A DNA stretch of 64,000 nucleotides. It comes from Amoebophrya sp. A120. Its lineage: Eukaryota; Sar; Dinophyceae; Syndiniales; Amoebophryaceae. Shown here piece by piece: positions 21,312-33,000 of the stretch. A model generated the notes under the pieces. That model was not told the DNA's origin, searched no databases, and saw only the letters and a list, made by a program, of their open reading frames with translations. The stretch is from assembly GCA_905178155.1 (NCBI GenBank), contig CAJINV010000002.1, forward strand, positions 3,539,838 to 3,603,837, given 5' to 3'. How positions within the stretch are numbered: the first letter of the stretch is position 1; the number at the start of each line of letters is the position of its first letter. The position numbers and the translations under genes were made by a program.

Positions 21312-23115
21312 ATGAGGTCCTCAAAAGGATCGGCAAGAAGTGGCAGGAAGGCCGCCGCATGCTCGTCGGCCCTCTTGTTTCTCCAAGACCCGAGTTTTCA
21401 TTCGATGGTGACCCTTGTAGAAGGGTTAGGTCGCATCAAAGTCGGGAAAAAAACTTACCACGGAGCCTCCTGGGAGCAGCAGGCAGGACCTGCTTCAGCT
21501 CCGCACCAACAGCAACACCATCAATCGCGACAATCTACTACAGGACCCTCAGCTTCTGCACTTCCCGGCACGATCAGGTTCGCAGCACCCCAAGGTCCTG
21601 CAATGCACCCGCAGCACTACTACCAAAATCAACCGCGAGCTGCAGCTGCACCAAGCGAGACACCTATTGTTGCCCACCTTGACATGAACCCGGAGCCGCC
21701 GACAGCCGCTCCCTGGCCGCCATTTTCGGAGGTCGTCTCGCGGTATCCGCTATCAAATGCAACTATGTCTGAGTCTGGAAGGGTGGAACTTGTCATGCTA
21801 ACTTTGAACTCTAAAAAATCGGTATTGCATGACCAAGGCGATGGGTTACCCGGTCGGCAGAGCCGATCCACACGAACGAACGAATGACCAGCAAGAGGAG
21901 TCTAGAAGTCTGTGCTACGCGGAGAGGGCGTTTGTCATGCGGAGTAGGCATCAGGAAGTTCTCTAAAAATCTGTGATGCTAGGTCGTGCATATACAGACG
22001 TTCTGGGTCATGCAAAACATGCATGAAAAGTCTCAGAATCTTCCAGACCCAGACACTTTTGCATTTGATATCCGCAACCAAAGGCGCGGGAAGAGCAAGT
22101 AGAACAGGTTGCGGAATACTGGAGAAAAAACGTTGGCCACAACTACAACCAAGATCGGCAGGAGCGCGACGGCAACGAAAACCAATCTTGGGCGGCGTCG
22201 ATGCGGGCTATGCATTACAGAAGTATCGTACTAGTATAAATTGCATCACAAATTTTGGCAAGAAGAAAAGCGGAATTTGTAATGCTGTTCTACCATTATA
22301 TATAGGAAGAAGATTTGTCATGCATATTTGCAATTAGTACGAGTGCGATACTTTTGCACAGGATACAGGCCGAACATCAACAAGAACAACCGGGGGTCCG
22401 TGCGTTCGGAACAAATTATAACGGGTCGTATAAGACGACGAACCACTACTACACAACAGCAACACAAATGACCACTCCGGGCCCGAAACCCCACCCGTAC
22501 ACGACTTGGCGGAAATTCGGAAATAGTCAGCCCTACAATGACGACGACGAATTAGTGAGAGCCACGACTGCACCTGGTGGACCCTCTGCCACTGCAGCAG
22601 TAGCAGCTTCTGGATCATCACGAGCTGCGGCGACAGTCCCTGTTTCCGGCTTGCCCTTGCAATCCATCAATCGTCGACCGGAGTTTGACCATCCCCACTT
22701 TTATTCCCGGCAAGGGTCGTACAGTTACGACCCCGTGACAGCGATCGACGAGGAACAGCTGGAGGAGGGCAGGATGAGGATGACGGTCGGGAAGTACAAC
22801 AATGCTGGGTTTGGCAGTGGTGGTAGTGGTACGACGACGACCCCTGCTGGATTCAAGTGGAAGAAGAAGGAAGTCCAGAATGGTGGTCATAGTGGTACTT
22901 CTGCTGCGACTTCTTCTGCTGCGGAGCAGCAACAGAAAGATGAACATCAAGACGTAAATACCTGGAAGAGCTATGACGACGATTTTTGGACGGGATACAG
23001 CTGGGGCGGTACCTACAGATCCGATCAAAAAAATTATGACAAACAGCAACACGAACACCACAACGATCTTCTTCTTCCCTGGGTACAAAAAACATCTTCG
23101 AGGCCGTACGATTAA
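21312..23115 (+). CDS. Low-complexity protein (5' part of possible larger gene)
   Basis: Exons 21312-21750, 22076-22208 and 22371-23115 sum to 1,317 nt (438 aa, stop TAA). No domain recognised. Residues 20-50 include a moderately hydrophobic segment (AACSSALLFLQDPSF). The rest is rich in Gln, Ser, Thr, Pro, Tyr and His with WKSYDDDFWTGYSWGGTY-type aromatic clusters. The last codons (QHEHHNDLLLPWVQKTS) recur at 24343-24390 as QHEHHNDLHWVQKTS in the same codon phase. The stop at 23115 may therefore lie inside an insertion or intron, with the gene continuing to 26007. Confidence 0.65.
21751..22070. mobile_element. Introner A8
   Basis: Starts TATCAAATGCAACTATGTC, ends GACACTTTTGCATTTGATA. TSD TCCGC at 21746-21750 and 22071-22075. 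Longer than most A copies (320 bp); forward orientation (CGGAGAGGGCGTTTGTCATGC). Confidence 0.95.
22209..22365. mobile_element. Introner C5
   Basis: Left TIR ATTACAGAAGTATCGTACTAG, right TIR GTGCGATACTTTTGCACAG. TSD GGC at 22206-22208 and 22368-22370. Joined product SMRAEHQQEQ. Confidence 0.88.
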
Positions 23116-23119
23116 TGGG

Positions 23120-23145
23120 CCCCCTTTTCGATACCGAAAAGGGGG
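23120..23145. repeat. Perfect hairpin in the insertion
   Basis: Arms CCCCCTTTTCG and CGAAAAGGGGG around the loop ATAC. It lies just after the TAA stop and resembles the poly-C/poly-G plus TATCG design of family E ends. Confidence 0.6.
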
Positions 23146-23580
23146 GGGTAGGTACGGTCGGTCGTCTGGCCGTATCCAAAAGCGACCACTTCCACCCTCG
23201 GGACCCGACCAGTTTTCGAATTTCAAAAATCAAAATGTCAGCCCATGACCCCCTACACGCCCCGAAGTAGGTTTTTGCTTTGTTGACTAGTTGCGGCGCT
23301 TTATCAGCGTATAGCCCCTCTATTAATTGCGGTTTCTGGGGTGTGGTTAGAAGAGGAACAAGCACGCAACAAAATCCAGTTGCAAAGTTGATAAACTCAA
23401 CAGTTCCTACAGCAAGGCTGTCAGCAATTTCCCCACTCTAGTGTCATTCAAGTTGGCAAGCACTTGATTACTTCAACCGACAAGCCCCTCTAGTACTTCG
23501 CTGCTCTTTGCTTTCCAACCTTCACCTAGTGTGATCTTCTTTGGATCAGTCTCAAGTTTGCGAGTTCCTCAAAGTGCTTC

Positions 23581-24069
23581 ATGTCAAGTTTAGGAGTTTC
23601 TAGTACTCGCATCATGAGTGATAACGAAGAGCCTGAACCTGAAGCCGCACCTCGATCAGGAACGGTCGGCGTTGACGTCGCGCAAGCATACACTGCTGCG
23701 CGGCAGCAGGAAGGGAATCAAGTGCATCAGATTGGCGTTGGCAGCGCTGGCACTACAAGTGTAAGAAACGCAAGCCCTTTCAGGGTGGTGGGCCCGATAA
23801 GTGCCCCATACGGGTCGACTCTTGCAACAATGCAATTCTTCAACATTTTTCAAGTCCTCCGGGCCAACTTGGTCCGGCGCAGTGTGGTCATTAGTCGAGT
23901 GCCTTCTCCTGTGAATTTGTTGATGATTTTCTCAGTTTCACATCGCAACGGCCAACCAACACGGTGGCAAGACCTCTGCCTGCGCCAAGAGCTATACAGA
24001 CTACAGATGCAGTTGCGGCCGCTTTTAGCGATGGCGCTACATCGTCAGAAGATTCGTGTACGTGAGTGA
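23581..24069 (+). CDS. ORF inside the 1.3-kb insertion, unrecognised
   Basis: 162 codons from ATG; a second Met at codon 12 starts SDNEEPEPEAAPRSG. Acidic N-terminus; hydrophobic/basic second half (FFNIFQVLRANLVRR, VNLLMIFSVSHRNGQ). No domain recognised. It could be the 5' part of a mobile-element protein or a chance frame. Confidence 0.3.
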   Translation: MSSLGVSSTRIMSDNEEPEPEAAPRSGTVGVDVAQAYTAARQQEGNQVHQIGVGSAGTTSVRNASPFRVVGPISAPYGSTLATMQFFNIFQVLRANLVRRSVVISRVPSPVNLLMIFSVSHRNGQPTRWQDLCLRQELYRLQMQLRPLLAMALHRQKIRVRE

Positions 24070-24321
24070 ATCTACAAAAACTGCAAGTTACGTCATTGCC
24101 CCCGCGGTAGTAAGTCTCTGTCCGCGGCAGTGCCAAGGATTTTACAGATGGAAGTGTACTTACTTGAGCTTAGCCCGACACTGGGCCGTCCCATGTCCGA
24201 GATCCATCGCGTTATGCCGCGGCGTAGGCGAGTGGATCAGCATAGGGTGGTGCGGTAGCGGAGCTATCGCGCATGCAAACATTTTGCGCTGCGCATGGCA
24301 ACGTAACTCAGGATTGTAGCT

Positions 24322-26007
24322 ATGTGCCTCGAGCAAGTTTTTCAACACGAACACCACAACGATCTTCACTGGGTACAAAAAACATCTTTGCAAAATACCG
24401 CTGCAGCTTCCTCTGCAACTCCAACCCGCGACGATCACTACGCTTCCTGGATCACCATGCAGCCACAAGGCGTGCACCAGCCGGCGCAGGCCACGAGCCA
24501 GCATGCTGATAGTGCTAGTGCAGCAGGAGGAGCGGCGACTTTCACTTCTCCCTGGGACAATTACCAGCCGACAGGAACAACGACAACTAGCGGTAGTTAT
24601 GATTACCAGCACAACACTGCCCCCTCGGCGGCCAACGCTGCCAGCATGGGAGCGACCGGCAGTGATACACAACAAGTGATGTCGACAGCGGCAACTGTCT
24701 CCAGCGGCGCAGCTATCAAATGCAAAAATGTCTGGGTCTGGAAGAATGCGCGATTTGTCATGCAGCTTTTCCATGGCCCGCGAGGTCTGGAATGCAGGAC
24801 CTACCATGACAGATTCTGTGCGATCTCTCTCATGCCTATCCTGCATGAGAAACTCCCTCCCGACTTGGTCAAAACTGGACGACTTTTGTGAATCATGCAA
24901 CGCAAATTTTTGCATGCTTCAGATTTAGCATGACAAGTTGCATTCTTCCAGACCCAGACACTTTTACATTTGATAGCAGCAGCAGCAGCCCAAGAAGTAG
25001 ACCAGCACCACGGAACGTACGCCTCTGAGGAGTCGGAAGACTCGGACCTGCGTCCCATATCCAGGAAAAAACACCCATCTCCATCCATTTTTTGTATGAC
25101 AAACACTGGGGCTGATGCATTTTTTGCATGACAAATTGGATGGGGATGGGTGTTTTCTCCTGGATATCCCAACGGCTTCGACGATTACTACCGATACGAC
25201 ACCCCGCCCGACTACTCGACGTCAAAGAAGACAAGCGGGCATTACTCCACGGCCAGTAAGAGCGGGCCCCCAGGCGTTTGGGTGACGAAAACCTCTACGG
25301 ATGCAAGCCATGCTAGTAGTGCTAGTGCTTCAGCTGAGACTACGACGACGAATGGGGGCAGATGGAACAAGAATCCGTCTTTTCCTACCGAAACAAACAG
25401 CGCAGCGGACCATGAATTAGACCTGAAGTTCGACCCCTGGGAGTATTGGGGCCACCGTGTTGACACACCAGAGGCGGATCTTCTCGATGATGACCCTTGG
25501 GCCGAGATGGTTGCGCAGAACAATGAACAAGCGGCCATGAAAGAAGCAGATCGGGTGGAAAGGAAGAACAGCGCGAAGATGATGTTGAAAAATGAAGCCC
25601 CTGCAGGTACTAGTTCTGGCTCTTCCTCTTCAAAAGAGCAAGAAAAGCCTGTTTCATCATCTTCCGCTGGCCGGCAACAGGTGCCGCCGTCCAAGACCCT
25701 CTCTGGGCCGAGCAGCGGTGCAACAAACCCCTTTGCAGATGTTTGGTACCCATCGGAAGGAGGACTTCCACCGGCTCGGGACCACACGACAACTCCTAGG
25801 TTGAAAAGTAAAGGGGCCGTCGACGCTTCTCGCCCAAAGTTTCTGGAAGAGGCGTTGCGGAGGAGCTCCGCAGACCTTTCTGAACAGGATGAAGAAATGC
25901 GGAAGAGGCAGCTGGAGAGGATCGAAAAGTCGAGGCAGGATTTTGCGACCGCACTGAATTTGATACAACAGCAGCAGATGGGAACTTCTGCTACTTCTGG
26001 CGTATAA
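24322..26007 (+). CDS. Low-complexity protein (3' part of possible larger gene)
   Basis: Exons 24322-24713, 24981-25057 and 25172-26007 sum to 1,305 nt (434 aa) from ATG 24322. The start is doubtful because the frame continues the repeat copy shared with the gene ending at 23115. Composition matches that gene: Gln/Ser/Thr/Tyr-rich with SPWDNYQP and DDYYRYDTPPDYS clusters, then DPWEYWGHRVDTPEADLLDDDPWAEM, and a C-terminal charged helix around EQDEEMRKRQLERIEKSRQ. No known domain. Two introners, A9 and the very short G1, interrupt it. Confidence 0.65.
24714..24975. mobile_element. Introner A9
   Basis: Starts TATCAAATGCAAAAATGTC, ends GACACTTTTACATTTGATA. TSD GCAGC at 24709-24713 and 24976-24980, inside a GCA-repeat. 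Confidence 0.94.
25058..25166. mobile_element. Introner G1, minimal element
   Basis: Only 109 bp. Left TIR TATCCAGGAAAAAACACCCA, right TIR TGGGTGTTTTCTCCTGGATA; the arms extend to about 30 bp and leave some 45 bp of loop with GCATGACAAA. TSD TCCCA at 25053-25057 and 25167-25171. Joined product DLRPNGFDDYY. Confidence 0.95.
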
Positions 26008-26032
26008 TGCTTTTACGACATATAATTTCAAC

Positions 26033-27910
26033 ATGTTGATGAATGTGTATGTTCTGCCTCGTTGTAACATTTTCCGCATAATGTTGCAACAGAGTCTCAG
26101 CACAGCTTTGACTTAGGAGAGTGGTTCTGATAGCCACTGAACCTTCCCTCCTGCATAACTTCACCATCAACCCTTCACAGGCTGCCGCTGCGGCTGCCTC
26201 GTCTCCTTCTGTCCCTACTACGCCGTCCGCGCCTACTGCCGCCGTCCCGTCCAGCCCAGCTGCAGAACTTCTACCAGCTTCCACCCAGAACAAGGGCCAA
26301 CAACTTCCCCCAGATTGGGTCTCTCTATTCGGTGACGGACGGCGTTTGCGTGGGCTGAGGAACAAAACCCTTTCTCCACCAACTGCGGGAAGGGTGACGT
26401 CCACCACTACAGCAAAAACCACGCACAAAGCGGACGAGGAAGGGAAAAGAGGAGAAATCGCGCAAGAAGCCGCGACGGAAACTACCCGTGCGGACGACCC
26501 GATGGACGTGGACGAGGAAGCAATTGATGTTACGGAGAGCCGCCGCCGTCAAGAGGAGGACAAAAGTACAGCTACAAGCACTTCTACTTCAACTGGGAAA
26601 AACATTAAAAAAAGCATGGAAACAGACACGAACCCGGACCACGGCCGAGAGATGTACGAAAAACAGCGGCTAAACGAGAGCCTCACGTATGCATTGCAAA
26701 AGTATCGTACTACTAGTAGAAACCGCATGACAAATTTCGTCAGCATGAAAAATGCAATTTGTAGTGCGGGCCTACCTTAAGATGTAAGATTTGTAATGCA
26801 TGCCTACGATTACTAGGGATACTTTTGCGATGCATATCACGACCACCACAACGACACCCCGGAACAAACCTGGCCCGATCCTGCCGAAAGCGAAACCCGA
26901 AGCGGAAAGAAGCCACAACTACATGGTCGTCACACCCCTCTCCCCCTCCGCCTCTTCGGCCAGTCCGAAAAGTTCATTATCCCGAGCTAGCACTTCTTCT
27001 TTGTCTCCCGAAATCTCCGTCCCGAGACCGACTTTCGTTTTGAGTAAGCAAACCGTGCAGGTGGCGAATAGCGACAGCAGCAACGCAAATAAGAATATTG
27101 AGTCCTCTGATAAGGACAAGAACGCTGTAGTGTTTCATCAGGCGGTACATCAACCGAAAGTTGTGGACAAAAGTGTTTACCCGTTCACCACGAAAAAGAA
27201 GTTTGTCTTTGCGGACAAGCACAACGAAGAAGTCGACGCGATGCGGTTACTTGCGAAACTGCAAGAGGAAAGTTCCGATAAGAAAACGACACTGATTCCG
27301 AAACCGGTAGTTGACAAAGACTTCCAAACAACGATTGTGATGACGAAAGCGTCGAAAACTACAACGGGAAACGTCGGGAGTCCGAAGAGCGAAGGCGGTT
27401 TATCGACAGCTGCGTCCTCCTCATCTCCTGCGACCACTTCCTCTGCCAGCACCTCTGGAACGAGCAGCGACAGCGAGAAGGAAAACAAGGAAAATGTATG
27501 AGAGTGCACAACCCCCCCTGCTCCCCCTCATTTGTCATGCAAAGTACCTAATTATACGCCTTGGCTCTTGGCACTGTTTGCATGACAAGTTCTGGCAACC
27601 CAAATAGCACTACGCTCCTGTCCAAACTTGTCATGCAAACCCTGCATTCTTTTTGACACTTGTTGCTGTTCATGCAACACAAATGAGGGGGAGGCGGACT
27701 TGTGCACTTTCATAAAAAGAGGCTGCGAACTACAAGACGGGGCTGCGGGTGTTGTTTGATATGTTGGATGAGGGGAATTGGAAAAATGTGGATGAAGTGG
27801 AACCGATTTTGTTAGATGAGGAGCCGGGTCTTGTCGGTGCGGAAGGAGTGCAGCAGGAGGGGGAGAAGATTGGTACAACTGCAACTCTTGAAGAGGGTCG
27901 AAACAAATAG
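26033..27910 (+). CDS. Ser/Thr-rich hypothetical protein
   Basis: Exons 26117-26687, 26842-27494 and 27718-27910 (stop TAG) are firm in frame. A first exon 26033-26046 (ATG) with a 70-nt GT-AG intron (donor AATGT|GTATGTTC, acceptor GACTTAG|GAGAG) fits the phase and gives 476 aa, but the start is a proposal. The protein is largely disordered: Ala/Ser/Thr/Pro runs, an acidic MDVDEEAIDVTES patch, repeated SSASPKSSLSRASTSS-like tracts, and a more ordered block KKKFVFADKHNEEVDAMRLL. The last exon encodes NYKTGLRVLFDMLDEGNW. No family recognised. Confidence 0.55.
26688..26836. mobile_element. Introner C6
   Basis: Left TIR TATGCATTGCAAAAGTATCG, right TIR GGGATACTTTTGCGATGCATA. TSD TCACG at 26683-26687 and 26837-26841. 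Joined product NESLTTTTTTPRN. Confidence 0.94.
27497..27714. mobile_element. Introner B3
   Basis: Left TIR TATGAGAGTGCACAACCCCC, right TIR GGCGGACTT GTGCACTTTCATA. The TSD is the run AAAA (27491-27494 and 27714-27717), so the exact border is ambiguous; one register gives KENKEKEAANYK in frame. Confidence 0.88.
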
Positions 27911-27993
27911 AAAAGAACCTCGTTCGTTTGTTTCGAGGCGTTTATTGTTCCGTACAGAAGAACGAATGCATTTAGAATTAAGGAAGGTTATGC

Positions 27994-28412
27994 ATGATCA
28001 CCTTCTGTGATGGTAGGTACAGCTACAGATGCATGCAGCTTATTTTCACCTCCTGATGATGGTTCACAGGTGCGATGAAAGCCGTCGACAGAGCAGCTAC
28101 TGCTGGCCCAGCGACGGAGGACCCAGCTTCCCCCTCCGACGATCTCGACGATCTCGACGCCGAGTGGAGTGAGTTGGGCGACAGTTTCGAGAAGTTGGGC
28201 TTGGAGGATCAGTATGAACTGCAAAAGTATCGTACTCGTATAAATGCATTGCAAATTTCCTCAGCATGAGAAATAAGATTTGCAATGCGGATTTACCTTG
28301 AGAAAAAAATTTGTAAATGCATGACTGCAATTACTACGAGTACGATACTTTTGCACAGGATAATCAGCGTGATTTGGAATTCGAGAAGCCCTGGGAACTG
28401 GTGCATGTATGA
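27994..28412 (+). CDS. Small acidic hypothetical protein
   Basis: Proposed exons 27994-28012, 28070-28212 and 28368-28412 (68 aa). The first intron (57 nt) is GT-AG: donor TGATG|GTAGGTAC, acceptor TTCACAG|GTGCG. Alternatively translation starts at ATG 28075. The body is acidic (PSDDLDDLDAEWSELGDSF) and ends EFEKPWELVHV. The second intron is introner C7 with a clean TSD, which supports the coding frame. Family unknown; the gene may be longer than seen. Confidence 0.4.
28213..28362. mobile_element. Introner C7
   Basis: Left TIR TGAACTGCAAAAGTATCGTAC, right TIR GTACGATACTTTTGCACAGG. TSD ATCAG at 28208-28212 and 28363-28367. Confidence 0.94.
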
Positions 28413-30060
28413 AAGTGGAAACAGTGAAGCTTTAACAGTGCCTGTGATGAAGTGTGTCAACATGCTGGAGGCTCCTACACTCCCTGCGGGTTTGCATGAC
28501 AAACCGCTTTGTCATGCATAGTGGACTATGCAGAAAGGACACACAACCACACTTGCTGTGCGCTACAAGATGAACACAGGTCGTTGTATCGAGCAGCTTT
28601 CACTTCCACACAACGGGGCGCATTCCGAAGCGGCCTCCACGCAGGTGGAAGCCGAAGCATCGATGGGTGACAGCAACTGAGCTGTTAACCATCGTGTGTA
28701 AAAGCACAAACGACGGAACCAAGTCGTTCTAGATTCTCGTCTTTCTGTACATTATACAACTGGGTGCGAAAGTTTGTTGTTTCCAGCTTTATTCTCTCCT
28801 TTTGCAAGCGCGACAAAATGAACACTATAGTGGTTTTCTGTACAACTGCAGTTTTGGATAGAAAATGTTTGATTCGTAGAGGTCAGGTCGACGTCGACAA
28901 CGGTCGTCGGAAAAACCTTTACACCTTACAGCAAGATTGATGTTTTATTCACTCGTAACAAGTTCCGATTTTGGATTGCTCAAAACAAGACCACATGCTT
29001 TCACAACACGTAGTCAAAGTTGTTTATCGCACGAGAATACTTTGTCAAATCAAAACTCACTCTGAGAGCAGATTCAACGATTCATAATCGCCCTGGCAAA
29101 ATAATGATCACTAACGAGACAGTTCAAGTGATTGATTTCTACAGAAAAATGTGTTTATCATCTGCCGAAATCTCACTACTTCCGGCCGAACTTGTACTAG
29201 CAAATAATGATCCGCTTTTTACTTTTTTGCCAAAATCAAAGGCCACGACGAGCAGACAAGTTCGAATGCCCACGACGAGCAGAAAGCAGTTGCGGCTTGT
29301 TTGTCGCGACCGCTTTCTTGTTCCGTGCACAGTTCGTGAAGCGATCGCTGTGTGGTCCGCGTACATAAAAATCCATGCGATAATAGCCCTGTTCGTCGCG
29401 GTTTCGCATTGCGCAGGAAGTCCCGGAAGCGCACCTTCGCCTGATCCTCGATGCCCAGCCACGCCCACGCTTGTCCTCGTGTAGCGAATGCGTGAACAAG
29501 CACTGCAGGAGATCAGATGACGATGAAAAACAAGATCAGAAGATGCTGATCCATCTTCTCCGGTCGTGACGATTTGTGAACAATGTGATGCTGATTGATA
29601 TTGCATCGTCAAGTCATGATCTTCCCACGTTATGATCCGGATCCCGATCGAAGCCAAGAGTGGACACACACGACCGGCTGGCGAACGTGTTGCTATATCG
29701 AAAGATGTCCGTTCCCGAGGCTAGCTGGTCCTGATCGTAAGTACTTTGTAGCACAATTTCGATAGGTGGTGCACAACATTCGTTCCACTCGCTCTGCGTG
29801 TTTCAACAGCATTCTTGCCCAGTTTTCCTAGCAAGGCCCCCCCCGACAAGTAGAATTTCTTTCCCCCAAGCTAGTGCTCTGTCGAGTTCCCGCTTATATT
29901 TTTCCCTATTCCCCAAACATGGATGCAGCAGTTCTGAAATTCGAATTTCAGGCAGTCCCCCCTTAGCATTTTTAAGTAGCCTCGACAAGAATTTTAGAAA
30001 ACGGCAAGCTCCGACTTAGTAGAAAACACCCCGCGGCCCTTTGGGTTTGGGCAAGCAAAA
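28413..30060. other. Intergenic region with a short palindrome
   Basis: About 1.6 kb. At 28493-28518 a perfect inverted repeat TGCATGACAAA / TTTGTCATGCA surrounds CCGC; it uses the motif common to introner interiors. Between 29200 and 29500 all frames of both strands are fairly open and GC rises, but no product is recognisable. Otherwise featureless. Confidence 0.45.
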
Positions 30061-33000
30061 ATGATGCAGAAGAAGAACCCAAGGAATAAACCAGTAATAA
30101 CATCTAGTAGGGAAGCCCCCGATCATGAAATGGACATGATCGACGACGACCAGCAAAAATTTCGCTGCGCCAAGTTCCACGCCTGGCTCCTCGAAAATGG
30201 CACGGACCCAGCAATGCTGGCCCAGACTCAGCCCCACGACTTCCCGGACACCGGTCGAGGTTTGCGAGCGAACCGAGCTTTTCGTCCGAACGAGGTGATG
30301 GTGCGGATCCCGGAAAAAGTGCTCTTGCGGACCGACGACTTTGACCACCCGGTAGTGCGGTTTTTCTACGGGAAGCTGATGGCGGCGGAGGGAGCAGATC
30401 ATCTTCAGGCGAATAAAGACAAAAAATTATCAGCGTCTCCTGGGTCCTCGTCCGCCGCTTCGACAACAAGTTCAGTGCGTCATGACGGGCAATTGTCGTG
30501 GCAAATGCGGTTGCAGAAGAGCTGCAGTTCTTCGTGTGGTTTGTCCGGAACATCGTCTTCCAGTTCTAGCTCCAGTGGAAGAAGCAAACACGGAGCTGCT
30601 GACGTCATGAACTGCACCGCGGAAGATGTGTTGCTGGTCTGTATGCTGTTGTACGAGACACGAGTTGATCAGTGGAGCTCTGATGGAAGAGGTTCCAGTA
30701 CTACTGCTTCTCATGGAGTCGTAGATGAAAGAGAAGTAAAGCATTCTTCCTTTTACCAGCCCTTCCTAAACATTTTGCCAAAATCCTATCCGGGCATTCC
30801 AGCGTGGACATTGTTTTCTACCTCGTCTTGTGAGGACGCAGCATATGCATTGCAAAAATGTCGCGGTCTGGAAACTTGTGATGCTAAAATGTGGATGACG
30901 GAAACAGTTCCGAATGCAAAACAGCATGACAACTTGTCAGAACACTTTCTCATACGCAATCCGCATGAGAAACTGCACTTTTGCATGTACAAAAGAGGCT
31001 GCGACTTTTGTTGGCTATGCAATACAGATTCCCTAGGTATGTTGGAGAGCTAGCATTACAAGTTCGAACCTTCCAGACCCAGACATATTTGTAGTGGATT
31101 CAGCAGCAGGCGGGTTGTTCATCCAGTCGTCGAGCAGCCACCTGGAGGTAGAAGTAGAGTCGAGCCCCCGCGAGAGTAGAAGTTGCCATAGCGAGGTGGA
31201 ACAAGATGATCAGAAGACGAGAACGTCCGCCAAGACTTCTGCTACTTCGCCGTTATCTCGAGCTTTATCTTCGCAATCACCTGAAAGTGAAATAACATCA
31301 TCGTCAAAGCGGGAGAATACAAGTACACGACAGCACATCCTCCCTCTGTGCGAAAAGCGGCAACAGAAGCTGCAGCGCGAATTCCAAACGGTTTTCACTG
31401 TATTTGAGATCGTCGAAGAAATTCTCCGGGATTTTTTCGAACAACATGGTGAACAAGGGGATCAACATTTAATACACGTCACAAAAGCTCCGCGACATCA
31501 AGCGGACGACTTCAATGCAGCAGCCGCAGCCGCGGCCTCGCCAGATGTTGCACATAAGATGAACAAAGCATCTTCCAAAACCTCACCTCGCTTAAACACC
31601 AACCGGTTCCTGTGGGCTTATGGCACGGTATGGACGCGCTCGTGTTTTCTTCGCGAAGAAACAGGTACAGCAGCAGCTTCAAAAAGCACTACAAAGAGCA
31701 GGAACCACACAACTTCATCTAATATTCTTGGCCAACATTCTTCGTCCAGAAAGCACCTCTGTCTCGTCCCCTACGGGGACTTCTTGAATAGCGACCTGAG
31801 ATTCGCGGAATTGCAGGCGGATGACGACGAAGATCTTGTTTCTCCAGAGCAGGGACCGCTGCAACAGGACAGGGAAAATCAAAATGCCGACGTTGCTATG
31901 GGCGATGCAATAACCGCAGACGAAGGTGGAACAACACCAGCAGGAGCTACTGTCGGTGCTTTGTGCGGCTACGAGAAGGGAAGCCGTTCCTACACGTTTC
32001 GCGCCGCGAGATGGATCAAACGAAACGACCAGTGTTTCATCTGTTACAGCACGAAAATGGACAACTTCGATTTCCTCTGCACCTACGGATTCACCTGTCT
32101 ACGCAAGGCGTTTTTCGACGTAGAAAAGTACCGGAAATTTGTCTTGCAGTTTGTGCTACAGGATCAGGCTCAGGATGAGGAACCACGAGATGCTGAAGTT
32201 TGTCCTCATGCGGGCCGCACTAGAGTCAACATGATCCTCTCGGTGTTGCAGTTGCACGGGTTGCTGTGCCAGGAGAACTGGTTTGTGGACTTGACACCAT
32301 CGTCTTCAAGAAAAACGCAGAAAAATAACGCGGTAACAGACGGAGAAGTAGTAGTGGAAGATACAACAAACCGGTTGGAAAGGTACTATCACGAGAAAAA
32401 AGTGTTACAGTTACACATTTGTTGGAGTTTCTGCATCACAAATTTTCTCTGTGTGGCAGAGAAAACTTGTAATGCGAAGATCATAAGGGAAAACAGCAAG
32501 GAAACGAGGCGCCGAAGCATTTCCTGCATGAGAAAGGTTGTCTCTGTTGCCAGTCTTGCATGACAATATGTAACTGTAACACTTTTTTCTTGCGATAGGT
32601 ACCGCTCGGTGTTTAGTCCGGCATTGTTCACTTTGTTCTTCTTGAATGCGCAGTACTACCAGCTGTGTCACCAAATAAACGGAGATGAACAAGATCATGT
32701 TGAAGGAGGTGGAACGTCTGTGTTGCCAACATTGCAGCACTCGCCAGATAGTGCAACATTATCTTCGTCGACGTCGAAGGCAACAACATCCAAGAAGCGC
32801 AAAAACTACGCTACAACCAACGGGACGCAGCAGCTCCTGCACGGAAAAAAGAGGCAGGAAAATAGAAGTTGCTCTCATGCGAAAATGGATACTAGATATG
32901 GCACAACAAGAAGGGCTCCAAGTTTTCCTTGCGGGGGTGGAGCTGCGCAGGTTCAGGATCTCGATCTCGAATCACAATTGGAAATAGCCTACGAGTTGGC

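Larger units (their letters stand above)
23047..24390. repeat. 1.3-kb insertion bounded by about 50-bp direct repeats
   Basis: A 54-bp segment starting CAACACGAACACCACAACG at 23047 recurs as 48 bp at 24343 (one 6-bp difference). Both copies are read in the same codon phase. The intervening DNA holds a perfect 11-bp-arm hairpin at 23120-23145 and a 162-codon frame at 23581-24069. Joining the two repeats would fuse the flanking frames into 844 codons. Confidence 0.6.

Noticed and set aside
26008-26120. Fusion of the gene ending at 26007 with the next gene by a GT-AG intron
   Set aside because: The donor GGC|GTATAA is phase 0, but no AG acceptor before 26121 accepts phase 0.
28410-28620. A family B element starting at TATGAAAGTGGAAACAG
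   Set aside because: The matching right end (GCTTTCACTTCCACACAA) is only partly inverse, there is no ATA end and no target duplication.
29139-29669. 176-codon minus-strand frame, and overlapping + frame 29020-29484
   Set aside because: Both strands and several frames are open, no conserved motif, no introner, no credible start context.
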